Assembly (NCBI GenBank): GCA_018400565.1
Contig: JAGYMP010000068.1
Coordinates: 1 to 28,057 of the forward strand
DNA from: Bacilli bacterium
Lineage (GTDB): Bacteria; Bacillota_I; Bacilli_A; Izemoplasmatales; Hujiaoplasmataceae
DNA: 28,057 nucleotides
Direction of reading: 5' to 3'
Each line of letters begins with the position of its first letter. Position 1 is the stretch's first letter. Position numbers and translations under genes: made by a program. Below are positions 1 to 10,805 of this stretch, in pieces. The notes below the pieces were generated by a model, which did not search any database, had not been told where the DNA came from, and saw only the letters and a list, made by a program, of their open reading frames with translations.

Positions 1-2472
<2,472 letters not shown>

Positions 2473-2491
2473 AATCGTTTATGACTCCTTT

Positions 2492-4387
2492 TCAGACATC
2501 GAGATTCTTGACGTACTCGGCGTTTTCCTGGATGAATTCACGGCGGCTGCCGACATCATCACCCATCAGCATCGTGAACACCCTGTCAGCTTCCATGGCA
2601 TCTTCCATGGTCACCTGCAGAAGTGTGCGGTGCTCGGGATCCATCGTGGTTTCCCAAAGCTGCTCGGGATTCATCTCACCCAAGCCTTTGTAGCGCTGCA
2701 TCGATGCTTTGCCGGGCATCTCCTTCAGGATAACATCAAGTTCCTTGTCCGTGTAAGCATATTCGATCTGCCTGCCGTGTTGGATCTTATAAAGCGGCGG
2801 CTGGGCGATGAACACATAGCCGCGATCGATCAACTGGGGCATGTATCTGAACAAAAAGGTCAGAAGCAGGGTTCGAATGTGTGCGCCGTCGACATCGGCA
2901 TCGGTCATGATCACGATTTTGTGATACCGTGCGTTCTCAATGTCGAATTCATCGCCGATGCCCGTGCCGAATGCCTGGATCATCGACATGATCTCTTTGT
3001 TTTCAAGCGCACGGTCCAGCCGGGCCTTTTCGACATTCAGGACTTTTCCCCTGAGTGGCAGAATGGCCTGAAATTCAGATTCTCGGCCCTGTTTTGCCGA
3101 ACCGCCGGCCGAATCTCCCTCAACAATGTATATTTCCGCCCTTGAAGCGTCTTTTGTGCGGCAATCAGCCAGTTTTGAGGCAAAACCGAGTGCATCAAGC
3201 GGGGATTTCCTGCGCGTGGCTTCTCTGGCTTTCTTCGCGGCCACCCGTGCACGTTGGGCCATCAATGCTTTTTCAAGCACGTTTTTGGCGGCGGCGGGAT
3301 TTTCCAACAAGAAGCGCTCGAGTCCTTCGCTCATGACCTGGGCGACCGCCCGCCTGGCGTTGCTCGAGCCCAGTTTCGATTTTGTCTGTCCTTCGAACTG
3401 CGGATCGGGATGTTTGACGGAGATGATGGCAACAAGGCCCTCCCTCGCGTCCTCACCGACCAAAGATTCATCTTTTTTGAAGATGTTGTTCTTCTTACCA
3501 TAGGTATTGAAAATGCGCGTGAGCGTCATTTTAAAGCCTTCTTCGTGTGTGCCGCCTTCGGGGTTGTTGATGTTGTTCGTGAACGGATAAATGTTTGAGG
3601 CATAGCCCGTGTTGTATTGCATGGCGACCTCAATCAACACTTCCTCGAATTCACCCTCGAAATATGCGACCTCGGGATGGAGCACATCCTTGCCTTTGTT
3701 AAGGAAACGGACGTATTCCTTGACGCCGCCCTCATAGGTATAGGACCGGCTGATCTCATTGTCCGGATTGCGCTTATCGACGATGTTGAAGGTGATCCCT
3801 TTGTTCAAAAAGGCGAGTTGTTGCATGCGTGAACGCAGGATCTCATATTCAAAGTGGGTGGTTTCAAACGTTTCCGAATCCGGTTCAAAGGTCACGACGG
3901 TGCCCGACATATCCGAATCCCCGACACAGACGAGTTCCTTCGACACGAAACCGTGATCAAACTCGATGATGTATTTTTTGTTGTCTTTGTGGATCTCAAT
4001 CGTCATGAAACTGCTCAATGCGTTGACGACCGATGCCCCCACACCGTGAAGACCTCCGGAAACTTTATAGGATTTATGGTCGAATTTACCCCCGGCATGA
4101 AGCACAGTGTAAACCGTCTCGACCGACGGGCGGTTGGTCTTGGGATGGATGTCGACGGGGATTCCCCGGCCGTCATCGGTGACACGGACAATATCCCCCG
4201 GTAAAATCTCCACAAGAACTTCCGATGCATACCCAGCCATCGCTTCGTCGACCGCATTGTCGACGATTTCCCAGACCAAATGATGGAGTCCGCGGGGGCC
4301 GGTGGTGCCGATGTACATGCCCGGTCGTTTCTTGACGGCCTCCAGACCTTCCAATATTTGAATGTTCCTTGAATCATAATGTTCCAT
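2492..4387 (-). CDS. gyrB: DNA gyrase subunit B
   Basis: GyrB is the ATPase subunit of gyrase and acts with GyrA as an A2B2 complex. I place the start at the ATG at 4387 (MEHYDSRNIQ, 631 aa) because AAGGAGG sits 8 nt upstream; an in-frame start 13 codons earlier lacks that support. The GHKL ATP-binding fold is visible in order: the predicted catalytic Glu40 with Asn44 in WEIVDNAVDEA, then DDGRGIPVD, then GGLHGVG near residue 110. The TOPRIM domain has EGDSAGGSA and the metal-binding DADVDGAHIRT. QRYKGLGEMNPEQLW near the C-terminus is typical of GyrB/ParE. The first 14 nt overlap the end of recF, and the ribosome-binding site lies inside recF, so translation is probably coupled. Length and context fit GyrB rather than ParE. 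Confidence 0.97.
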   Translation of the reverse strand: MEHYDSRNIQILEGLEAVKKRPGMYIGTTGPRGLHHLVWEIVDNAVDEAMAGYASEVLVEILPGDIVRVTDDGRGIPVDIHPKTNRPSVETVYTVLHAGGKFDHKSYKVSGGLHGVGASVVNALSSFMTIEIHKDNKKYIIEFDHGFVSKELVCVGDSDMSGTVVTFEPDSETFETTHFEYEILRSRMQQLAFLNKGITFNIVDKRNPDNEISRSYTYEGGVKEYVRFLNKGKDVLHPEVAYFEGEFEEVLIEVAMQYNTGYASNIYPFTNNINNPEGGTHEEGFKMTLTRIFNTYGKKNNIFKKDESLVGEDAREGLVAIISVKHPDPQFEGQTKSKLGSSNARRAVAQVMSEGLERFLLENPAAAKNVLEKALMAQRARVAAKKAREATRRKSPLDALGFASKLADCRTKDASRAEIYIVEGDSAGGSAKQGRESEFQAILPLRGKVLNVEKARLDRALENKEIMSMIQAFGTGIGDEFDIENARYHKIVIMTDADVDGAHIRTLLLTFLFRYMPQLIDRGYVFIAQPPLYKIQHGRQIEYAYTDKELDVILKEMPGKASMQRYKGLGEMNPEQLWETTMDPEHRTLLQVTMEDAMEADRVFTMLMGDDVGSRREFIQENAEYVKNLDV

Positions 4388-5474
4388 GTGTCCGTTCCTC
4401 CTTGATGGTCCCTGCCTTGATTTCAAGCAAGGTCGTCGCTTGCAATATATCCATGTTTATCTGCCTTAAGGACGTGGTCGTGATCAATGCCTGTTGCCCT
4501 TTTTGGTTTAAATATTCAATCAAATTGTTTTGCCTGTCTTTGTCCAGTTCCGAGAACACATCGTCCAAAAGAAAAACCGGTGGTTCCCCCGTCATGCCGA
4601 TAATCATTTCATTAAGGGCCATGTCAAGTGCCAAAACCATCGTCCGTTGTTCGCCCTGCGAAGCAAAGCGGTCCGCATCATGCCCGTCAAGCGTAAACAA
4701 AAGATCGTCGCGGTGGGGGCCCTGCGTGGTCACGCCAAGCCTAAAATCACGCTTGTTCCTGTCATGAAAATGTTTGAAAAAGTGATTGTCGACGGACGGA
4801 CGGTACGCGATTTTGAAATCGACGTTTTTTCCGGAAATCGATTGGTACATATCCTCCGCCACCCCGTTCAGATGGTTGATGAATGCCTGACGCTTGGCCA
4901 CGATGTTCGCGGCCGGATCGCTTAATTGTTCATTTAGGACATCCAAGAACACATCATCCAAGTCGTCGTAGCGTTGTTTGCTTTTCAGTAAATCGTTGCG
5001 CTGGCGGATGATCTGACGGTATTCGGATAACGCGTTTAAATAGTGTTTGTCGCTTTGACTTAAAAAAAGATCGACGAAGTACCGTCGCCTCCCGGGTGAT
5101 CCCTTCACAATGGACAAATCCTCGGGAAGAAAGGATATAATGTTCAGCTGTCCGATGTAATCGCTCAGGCGCCTGACTTCGGTTTGGTTACGCATCGCTT
5201 TCTTCCCCTCGGAGGAAATCACCATCGTCAAACCAAATTGTTTGTCTTTCGTCTCAACCGCCGCTTTGATTTTCGCGAAAGCGGCGTCTTCGTTGATGAG
5301 GTCGTTGTCATTGGCACGATAAGACTTCGCCACCGACAACACATAGATGGCTTCCAACAAATTGGTTTTCCCGGCCCCGTTCTGTCCGACGAGAAGATGA
5401 ATGCCCGGATCAAGGGTTACCGATTGTTTTCGGTAATTCCTGAATCCGACCAGCGATAACTCACGAATCCGCAT
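4374..5474 (-). CDS. recF: DNA replication and repair protein RecF
   Basis: RecF is an SMC-like ATPase that works with RecO and RecR to load RecA at single-strand gaps and stalled forks. The 366-aa product has the Walker A motif GQNGAGKT (residues 30-37), the ABC-type signature SQGEQRT, and Walker B FLLDDVFSELD followed by the D-loop. The length matches the family (about 360-375 aa). The ATG at 5474 lies inside the end of the S4-domain gene with a 14-nt overlap and no strong Shine-Dalgarno of its own, suggesting coupled translation. Its 3' end overlaps gyrB, also by 14 nt. RecF normally follows dnaN-yaaA; here the yaaA-recF link is kept but the block lies on the opposite side of the origin from dnaN. 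Confidence 0.97.
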   Translation of the reverse strand: MRIRELSLVGFRNYRKQSVTLDPGIHLLVGQNGAGKTNLLEAIYVLSVAKSYRANDNDLINEDAAFAKIKAAVETKDKQFGLTMVISSEGKKAMRNQTEVRRLSDYIGQLNIISFLPEDLSIVKGSPGRRRYFVDLFLSQSDKHYLNALSEYRQIIRQRNDLLKSKQRYDDLDDVFLDVLNEQLSDPAANIVAKRQAFINHLNGVAEDMYQSISGKNVDFKIAYRPSVDNHFFKHFHDRNKRDFRLGVTTQGPHRDDLLFTLDGHDADRFASQGEQRTMVLALDMALNEMIIGMTGEPPVFLLDDVFSELDKDRQNNLIEYLNQKGQQALITTTSLRQINMDILQATTLLEIKAGTIKEERTHGTL

Positions 5475-5688
5475 CGTCGTTCACGATTTGGTATTCGCCG
5501 ATGCCGCCGATTGAGACACAGTCACCGGGGTATAATTTTCTCCCGCGGCGGACTTCCAATTCATCGTTGATTAAAACATCGTTTTCCATCAAAAAAAATT
5601 TGGCGCGTCCTCCGCCGGAGATGAGATTTTTGTATTTCAAAAATTGGCCCAGTGTTATTTTATCTGTGGTGATTGTGACTTTTTCCAT
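5461..5688 (-). CDS. yaaA: S4-domain RNA-binding protein, YaaA type
   Basis: A 75-aa protein that is essentially one S4 RNA-binding fold. It shows the typical core: the TLGQFLKYKNLISGGGRAKFFL stretch, described here by its first and last residues (TLGQ to FFL, about 12-33), then NDVLINDELEVRRGRKLYPGD and a final strand GIGEYQIV. This matches the small S4 protein that lies between dnaN and recF in many Bacillota (also called RlbA/YaaA). Its role is not firmly established; ribosome or RNA binding is inferred from the fold. It is the first gene of the operon with recF, gyrB and gyrA and is preceded by a good promoter. The start ATG at 5688 follows a weak GGGATGATGG purine stretch. It should not be confused with the unrelated E. 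coli peroxide-resistance YaaA. Confidence 0.9.
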   Translation of the reverse strand: MEKVTITTDKITLGQFLKYKNLISGGGRAKFFLMENDVLINDELEVRRGRKLYPGDCVSIGGIGEYQIVNDDADS

Positions 5689-5741
5689 AAACCATCATCC
5701 CATCTTTAATATCGCGCGCGGATATTTATATTACTATATAT

Positions 5742-5770
5742 ATTATATAATACATAGGCTGAAAATACAA
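5742..5770 (-). promoter_or_regulatory. sigma-A-like promoter for yaaA-recF-gyrB-gyrA
   Basis: On the minus strand, TTGTAT (5765-5770) and a perfect TATAAT (5742-5747) are separated by exactly 17 nt. The -10 lies about 54 nt upstream of the yaaA start, and the surroundings are very AT-rich. It is the only clear promoter before the four-gene operon. Confidence 0.75.
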
Positions 5771-5820
5771 CTGATTACGAAGAGAAAAGCGCTAAAATAA
5801 GTTGTCATTTCCTTTTTCGC

Positions 5821-5853
5821 AAAAAGAAAGAAGCACCTCTTCGGGAAGTGCTT
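5821..5853 (-). terminator. intrinsic terminator of mfd (possibly bidirectional)
   Basis: A 9-bp stem, AAGCACTTC with GAGGTGCTT on the minus strand (5831-5853), encloses a 5-nt loop. It is followed by CTTTCTTTTT and begins 12 nt after the mfd stop. The plus strand also has a short T-run after the hairpin, but no plus-strand gene reads into it. Confidence 0.85.
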
Positions 5854-5864
5854 CCTTTTTGTGT

Positions 5865-8800
5865 TCATTTGAGTATTTTTTCGAGAAAATCAACCATGGT
5901 GTAAAGCCAGTGTCGCTTCAGGCCGACCGTGTCCAAAATGATGTGGATTTTCTTTTCTTTGTAGGCAAAGCGGATGTGCCTTGAAATGCCCATCCCTGTT
6001 TTGAACAATTCATCCCCGGCTAATTTACCGCTTGCTTCTTCGCCGACGATGAGCGTGATGTTTGTTTTTCTTTCCTTGATTTTTTCAACCCCGAGACGCT
6101 CTGTCTGGCTTTCGAACAATTTTTCATACATGTATAGCCTGAGATCTTCATCATACGAACCAAACCGGTCTGTGAATTCATCCAACAGATCGTCGATGTC
6201 CGATTGCCGTTTGAGATGATGAATCTTCTTATGCATCTCGATTTTGACGAAGTCATCTTCGACGTATGCGGGATCGATGTATTTCGAGACATCCGTTTTT
6301 ACGCCGGTCTTTTCTTTTTCTTTGGGGGCTTGTTCTTCCTGGGAGTCTTCGATTTCCTCTTCCAAGATACGCATGTACACATCGATCCCGACGGAGTCGA
6401 TGAAACCGGATTGTTCACTGCCGAGCACATCACCCGCCCCGCGGATCGATAAATCCCTGACGGCGATTTTAAAGCCGCTGCCAAGTTGGGTGAAATCCTT
6501 GATGACTTTCAATCGCTTTTCAGCATCCTCGGTGAGAATTTTGTTTCTGGGATACATCAAATATGCATAAGCGATGCGGTCACTCCGTCCGACACGTCCC
6601 CTGATTTGGTAAAGTTGGGACAATCCGAGCCGTTCAGAATCATGGATGATGAGTGTGTTGGCGTTCGGTATGTCAATACCGGTTTCGATGATCGTCGTCG
6701 AAACAAGCACATCGATCTCTTTGTCGATGAAATCATCGACAATCTTCTCCAGGCGTGCTTTGTGTATTTTGCCGTGGACGATCGCCACATTCGCTTCGGG
6801 CACAAGGCCGCGGATATCCCCGGCGATGTCATCGATGGTGGCGACACGGTTGTACACATAAAAAACCTGACCCTCACGTGCGAGTTCGCGTTCAATCGCA
6901 TCTTTGACGATAACGTCGTTTTGTTCCAGGACATAGGTTTGGATGGGATAACGGTTTTCCGGGGCGGTTTCCAACACAGACATGTTTTTGACGCCCATGA
7001 TCGCCATCTGCAGGGTTCTCGGAATCGGGGTCGCGGACAACGAAAGTACATCGATGGACACTTTGTAAGCAGTGATTTTTTCTTTATGCCTCACACCGAA
7101 ACGCTGTTCCTCATCGATGATCAGAAGACCCAAATCACGGAATGTGATGTCATCGCTCAGTATCCGGTGTGTGCCGATTAAAATGTCGATGCGTCCTTTT
7201 TTCAGGTCATTTAAAATCTTTCGTTCTTCCCTGCCTGACACAAACCGGTTCAACAGACGGACCTCGACACCGAAATCGTCCATGCGCTCTTTGAAAGTCT
7301 GGTAGTGTTGTTTGCTTAAGACGGTCGTCGGGGCGAGGTAGGCGACTTGCTTGTTGTTCAGGACGACGCGGAAGGCCGCACGCATCGCAACTTCGGTTTT
7401 TCCGAAACCGACATCTCCGCATAAAAGCCGGTCCATGGGGATGTCTTTTTCCATGTCGGCCATCACTTCGTTCGTGGCCTTTAACTGATCGAGTGTCTCT
7501 TCGTATGGAAACGTCTCAATGAAGGCCTTTTCCATCTCCGGAAAAGGTTCGAACGGATAGCCCTGCGCTTCTTCCCTTTTGGCATAAAGGTCGATCAGTT
7601 GATCGGCGATATCCCGGGCTTTTTTGCGCACCCTGCGTTTGGTGCGCTCCCAGTCTTTTCCGCCGAGGGAGGAAAGACGCGGTGTGTATCCTTCGGAACC
7701 TGAGTATTTTTGGATTTGGTCGATGGCATCAAGCGGAATGTAGAGTTTGTCATGGTTGCGGTATTCAATATGGATATAATCATTTTTCGTCTTGCCGAGT
7801 TCCATCGTCTTGACTTCCAAAAACCTGCCGATGCCATAGTCATAATGAACGACGTAATCGCCCGGTTTGAGTTCATTGATGGACGAAAGGCGTTTGCTGT
7901 TTTCAAACACCGAGACATATTTTCCGTGACGCCTGCGTTTCTTTCTGCTTGTGAGGTCTCTTTCGGTGATCACCCTTATTTTGCATGCGGGTATGTCCAA
8001 GGAAATCAAATCATCCGTGCGGTAAAGTTGGATTGTGCCGCTCGCTATCGCTTTGTTTTCCGTCACCACACCAAATTCCAAATCGCGGTCAACAAGCAGG
8101 TTTTTGACCGTCTTCTCCATGGCTTCCGTTTCCAAAGCGATGATCACGGTCTCAGCAGGATCTTTGTTTTCCATGTCGCTTAAGAACAGATCGATGTTGC
8201 CGTGGTAATCAATCGCCTCCGATGCCTGCAAAGAGACATGCGGATACGCTTTGGACATTTCTTCCTTTTCCAACGTGTCGAACATGAAACGCCGGCCGAT
8301 GCTGAGCGCGTGAAAATCACGCATCAGGGTGAAACCGGCCGCTGCATAATCTTTTGTGGTGTCCATCCAATCGGCGAGCTCGCTGTTGATGATGTCGTTT
8401 TGTTCGAGAATCCTGTGATAATCAAAGAAAAACACATCGGGCTTTCCGGCAAGGTCGAGCAAAGTCGTTTTTTCGTCGTACAAATGACCGAGATATTTCA
8501 TCAGCCGTTCCGTGCTTTCCCGGTTTTCGATGTTTTCGATGTCGCTTTGGATCTTCTGTCTGGCAGAATCCGACACATCATGATTCGTGAGCACGGCCTC
8601 CAGTTTTCGTTTCAACACCGCGGCTTCTTCATCGTCATAGAAAAACTCGTTCATCGGATAAATATCAATCGATGGCACCTTGAAGACCGACCGTTGTGTT
8701 TCGATGTCAAAGTACCGGATGGTCTCAAGTTCATCACCAAAGAAATCAAGGCGGCTGGGTTTTTGTTCGCCCATCGGATAAATATCGATGATGCCGCCTC

Positions 8801-9326
8801 TGACACTGAATTCACCGATTTTTTCCACGGTGTATGTGTTTTGGTAACCAAAAAGAATCAATTTGCGTTTCAATGCTTCCAGATCATACTCCCCGTTTTG
8901 TTTTAACAGGAGATGGGCATCCTGCCATTTACGTTTAGGCATGTGCGGTTTTAAGATACCGGAAAGATGGGTGACCACGATCACGGGTTTACCGGACATG
9001 ATTTTTTGGATCGTCCGCATCCGTTCCAATTTGAATTCCAACGACGCAACCAGCATTTCCGTGGTAATGAATTCATCCTGGGGATAAAACGCGATGTCAT
9101 CGTCATCATAAAACACACTCAGTTTATCATAAAGGATTTGTGCTTTATATAAATTGGGCGCCACCGCAAACAGGGTCTGTGTGTGTTTCCTTTGCCAAGA
9201 TGTCAATGCCAAAAGACCGACGTCGTCGGAGGTGTCATGCACCGAAAGCGCCCGTTTTGACTCAAGGGCGTCTTGTAATTGTGCGAAAGATTCACATTGT
9301 CTCAGGTATCCAAGGATTTTTTTCAC
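5865..9326 (-). CDS. mfd: transcription-repair coupling factor Mfd
   Basis: Mfd removes RNA polymerase stalled at lesions and recruits UvrA. I favour the GTG start at 9326 (1153 aa, KKILGYLRQ...), which has GGAAGGTGA a few nt upstream and fits the usual Mfd N-terminus. An in-frame ATG at 9359 would add 11 residues but lies inside a perfect palindrome and has no ribosome-binding site. Domains in order: UvrB-like module at about 15-330 with EFSVRGGIIDIYP; the RNA-polymerase-interaction (CarD-like) region at about 480-545 with GDYVVHYDYGIGRF; a RecG-like translocase with Walker A GDVGFGKT (about 637-644) and DEEQ (about 738-741); motif VI in RGRVGRSDR; and a C-terminal TRCF domain. It appears monocistronic, with its own promoter and terminator. 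In Bacillus pth and mfd are also near neighbours; here an SDR gene lies between them. Confidence 0.97.
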   Translation of the reverse strand: MKKILGYLRQCESFAQLQDALESKRALSVHDTSDDVGLLALTSWQRKHTQTLFAVAPNLYKAQILYDKLSVFYDDDDIAFYPQDEFITTEMLVASLEFKLERMRTIQKIMSGKPVIVVTHLSGILKPHMPKRKWQDAHLLLKQNGEYDLEALKRKLILFGYQNTYTVEKIGEFSVRGGIIDIYPMGEQKPSRLDFFGDELETIRYFDIETQRSVFKVPSIDIYPMNEFFYDDEEAAVLKRKLEAVLTNHDVSDSARQKIQSDIENIENRESTERLMKYLGHLYDEKTTLLDLAGKPDVFFFDYHRILEQNDIINSELADWMDTTKDYAAAGFTLMRDFHALSIGRRFMFDTLEKEEMSKAYPHVSLQASEAIDYHGNIDLFLSDMENKDPAETVIIALETEAMEKTVKNLLVDRDLEFGVVTENKAIASGTIQLYRTDDLISLDIPACKIRVITERDLTSRKKRRRHGKYVSVFENSKRLSSINELKPGDYVVHYDYGIGRFLEVKTMELGKTKNDYIHIEYRNHDKLYIPLDAIDQIQKYSGSEGYTPRLSSLGGKDWERTKRRVRKKARDIADQLIDLYAKREEAQGYPFEPFPEMEKAFIETFPYEETLDQLKATNEVMADMEKDIPMDRLLCGDVGFGKTEVAMRAAFRVVLNNKQVAYLAPTTVLSKQHYQTFKERMDDFGVEVRLLNRFVSGREERKILNDLKKGRIDILIGTHRILSDDITFRDLGLLIIDEEQRFGVRHKEKITAYKVSIDVLSLSATPIPRTLQMAIMGVKNMSVLETAPENRYPIQTYVLEQNDVIVKDAIERELAREGQVFYVYNRVATIDDIAGDIRGLVPEANVAIVHGKIHKARLEKIVDDFIDKEIDVLVSTTIIETGIDIPNANTLIIHDSERLGLSQLYQIRGRVGRSDRIAYAYLMYPRNKILTEDAEKRLKVIKDFTQLGSGFKIAVRDLSIRGAGDVLGSEQSGFIDSVGIDVYMRILEEEIEDSQEEQAPKEKEKTGVKTDVSKYIDPAYVEDDFVKIEMHKKIHHLKRQSDIDDLLDEFTDRFGSYDEDLRLYMYEKLFESQTERLGVEKIKERKTNITLIVGEEASGKLAGDELFKTGMGISRHIRFAYKEKKIHIILDTVGLKRHWLYTMVDFLEKILK

Positions 9327-9349
9327 GAGGGTCACCTTCCATGCCACAA

Positions 9350-9369
9350 GCGAGTTCATATGAACTCGC
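9350..9369. repeat. perfect 20-bp palindrome in the mfd leader
   Basis: The sequence GCGAGTTCATATGAACTCGC is its own reverse complement over all 20 positions. It lies between the putative extended -10 of mfd and its Shine-Dalgarno, so it would fall at roughly +7 to +26 of the transcript. It has no following T-run, so it is not a normal terminator. It could be an operator for a dimeric regulator or an RNA hairpin in the leader; the sequence does not decide between them. Confidence 0.85.
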
Positions 9370-9382
9370 GGGGGTGTATGCT

Positions 9383-9391
9383 TTTATATCA
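9383..9391 (-). promoter_or_regulatory. extended -10 promoter element for mfd
   Basis: The minus strand reads TGATATAAA, a TGn-extended -10 hexamer (TATAAA at 9383-9388), about 57 nt upstream of the GTG start. No good -35 is seen at 16-18 nt; a TTGACC nearby is too close to serve as one. The element overlaps the short gap after the SDR gene. Confidence 0.45.
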
Positions 9392-9404
9392 TGGGTCAAC
9401 TTAC

Positions 9405-10154
9405 TTATTTTTTGTTTTGGAAGAAACCAGACATCCGGAGCAAAAGCCTGCGGGGGGTAATCGCGATGAGAATATGCATCAGTTTCATAAGAAAACCCGG
9501 TATAATCAGCGCTTTTTTCTTTTTGATGCCTTTGACGGCCGCCTTCGCACAATGCTCTGCGGAAATGGCGGGAAGGGCGTTGTTGCCTCCGGCGACATCG
9601 GAAAATTCCGTTTTGACCGGTCCCGGGCAAAGGGACAACACGCGCACAGACGGCTTTGATTGCCTGAGTTCATGATCGATCGCCTGGGAAAAATTGAGCA
9701 CGAACGCTTTTGAGGCCGCATAGACACTCATCTTCGGTGTGGGCAAAAACGCGGACATGCTGGACACGTTGAGGATAATGCCCTCATCCATCGTTTTTGC
9801 GAAGTGTTTTGTCAGGCGGTGGAGGGCATTCACGTTGACATCAATCATGGTTTTTTCGTCTTCATAAGGGATGTCTGAGAATAAACCGATTTTTCCGAAT
9901 CCGGCATTGTTCACGACCAGCCGGATGTCAAAAGGGATGGTTTGTTTTAAAAGCTGTGCTATCGAATCCGGATCCCCCAGATCACACGAAAGAGGGATTG
10001 CTTCAATATCATGATCACCGATTAAATCGGCTGCGATGGTTGTTAAACGTTCCTCACGCCTGGCCACCAGTAAAATGTCATACCCTTCACTTGCCAATGC
10101 GAAGGCGATGGCTTTGCCGATGCCGCTTGAGGCGCCGGTCACAAGTGCATACAT
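9405..10154 (-). CDS. short-chain dehydrogenase/reductase (SDR)
   Basis: A 249-aa classical SDR predicted to use NAD(P)(H) to oxidise or reduce a carbonyl/alcohol; the substrate is unknown. The start is set at the ATG at 10154 (MYALVTGASSG) because AGGACG precedes it; an in-frame start 18 codons upstream would place extra residues before the Rossmann fold. Visible motifs are TGASSGIG at the N-terminus, an NNAGFG motif, a catalytic serine in SSMSAF and the YAASK motif (Tyr-x3-Lys). The R-R-E-E after the second strand suggests NADP preference. The last 40 residues are hydrophobic and basic (PGFLMKLMHILIAITPRRLLLRM), suggesting membrane association, as in some lipid-acting SDRs. It has its own promoter, and mfd follows after a short gap. 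Confidence 0.88.
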   Translation of the reverse strand: MYALVTGASSGIGKAIAFALASEGYDILLVARREERLTTIAADLIGDHDIEAIPLSCDLGDPDSIAQLLKQTIPFDIRLVVNNAGFGKIGLFSDIPYEDEKTMIDVNVNALHRLTKHFAKTMDEGIILNVSSMSAFLPTPKMSVYAASKAFVLNFSQAIDHELRQSKPSVRVLSLCPGPVKTEFSDVAGGNNALPAISAEHCAKAAVKGIKKKKALIIPGFLMKLMHILIAITPRRLLLRMSGFFQNKK

Positions 10155-10179
10155 ACAATCACGTCCTGTCTCTCTTACC

Positions 10180-10208
10180 ATCTTATCCATAATAGATGGC
10201 TTTTGCAA
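10180..10208 (-). promoter_or_regulatory. promoter for the SDR gene
   Basis: On the minus strand TTGCAA (10203-10208) and TAAGAT (10180-10185) are 17 nt apart, 25 nt upstream of the chosen ATG. It lies just after the pth terminator, which makes a separate transcription unit sensible. Confidence 0.55.
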
Positions 10209-10227
10209 GCAAAGTCTCCATATATAA

Positions 10228-10259
10228 GAAAAAACATCGAGTCAATCCGATGTTTTTTC
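10228..10259 (-). terminator. terminator of the rpmH-pth operon, containing the pth stop codon
   Basis: A perfect 12-bp inverted repeat (GAAAAAACATCG with CGATGTTTTTTC) has an 8-nt loop (10240-10247). The pth stop codon TGA (10242-10244) lies in the loop, and the last codons of pth form the 5' arm. The T-run is within the 3' arm. Confidence 0.8.
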
Positions 10260-10805
10260 GTTATAGGTATTCATGATGTTTGAAAACGAAACACCGTCCG
10301 CGAAATCATCAAGCAAAGCGATGATATCTTTTTCATGATCGTTGAACGTTTCTTTTTCGGATTTGGATAAATCCGACAACACATAATCTTTGACATCAAG
10401 GGAATCGTCCCTGCCGATGCCGATGCGGAAGCGGCGGAAATCATCACCGATGTGATCGATGACCGACCGGATACCTTTGTGTCCGCCCGTGCCGCCGCCC
10501 TCGCGGAGCCTGAATTGCATGAACGGAAGGTCAATGTCATCATAAATGGCCAAGATGTCCTTGTTGTCAATGTCGTAATAGTCTTTGACCTTGCCGGCGG
10601 CGATGCCGGAAAGATTCATGTAAGTCGTGGGTTTCAACAATAAGACATTGCCTGTTTCGGCCAAACGTCCGTTGAATTTGGTGCGGCGGGAAAATGAGAC
10701 GCCTTTGTCTTTCGCATACACTTCAAGACACATGAAGCCGATGTTATGCCGGTTGGACCGATAGCTTTTACCCGGGTTGCCCAACCCGACGATCAATTTC
10801 TTCAT
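10242..10805 (-). CDS. pth: peptidyl-tRNA hydrolase
   Basis: Pth releases peptides from peptidyl-tRNAs that drop off the ribosome, recycling tRNA. The 187-aa length is typical. Family residues are visible: VGLGNPG at the N-terminus with Asn10, the catalytic His20 in NRHNIGFM, LLKPTTYMNLSG, YDDIDLP with its conserved Asp, and the GGTGGHKGIRS loop. The ATG at 10805 overlaps the jag stop codon as ATGA, so it is probably translationally coupled and is the last gene of the rpmH operon. Its stop codon lies within the terminator loop. Confidence 0.97.
   Translation of the reverse strand: MKKLIVGLGNPGKSYRSNRHNIGFMCLEVYAKDKGVSFSRRTKFNGRLAETGNVLLLKPTTYMNLSGIAAGKVKDYYDIDNKDILAIYDDIDLPFMQFRLREGGGTGGHKGIRSVIDHIGDDFRRFRIGIGRDDSLDVKDYVLSDLSKSEKETFNDHEKDIIALLDDFADGVSFSNIMNTYNEKTSD

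Noticed and set aside
6486..8906. Long plus-strand open frames opposite mfd
   Set aside because: Their length follows from the codon bias of mfd on the other strand; the mfd motifs are intact and these frames encode nothing recognisable.
9395..9401. TTGACC on the minus strand as the mfd -35
   Set aside because: It lies only about 4-6 nt from the TATAAA element, and at 17 nt downstream there is no -10-like hexamer.
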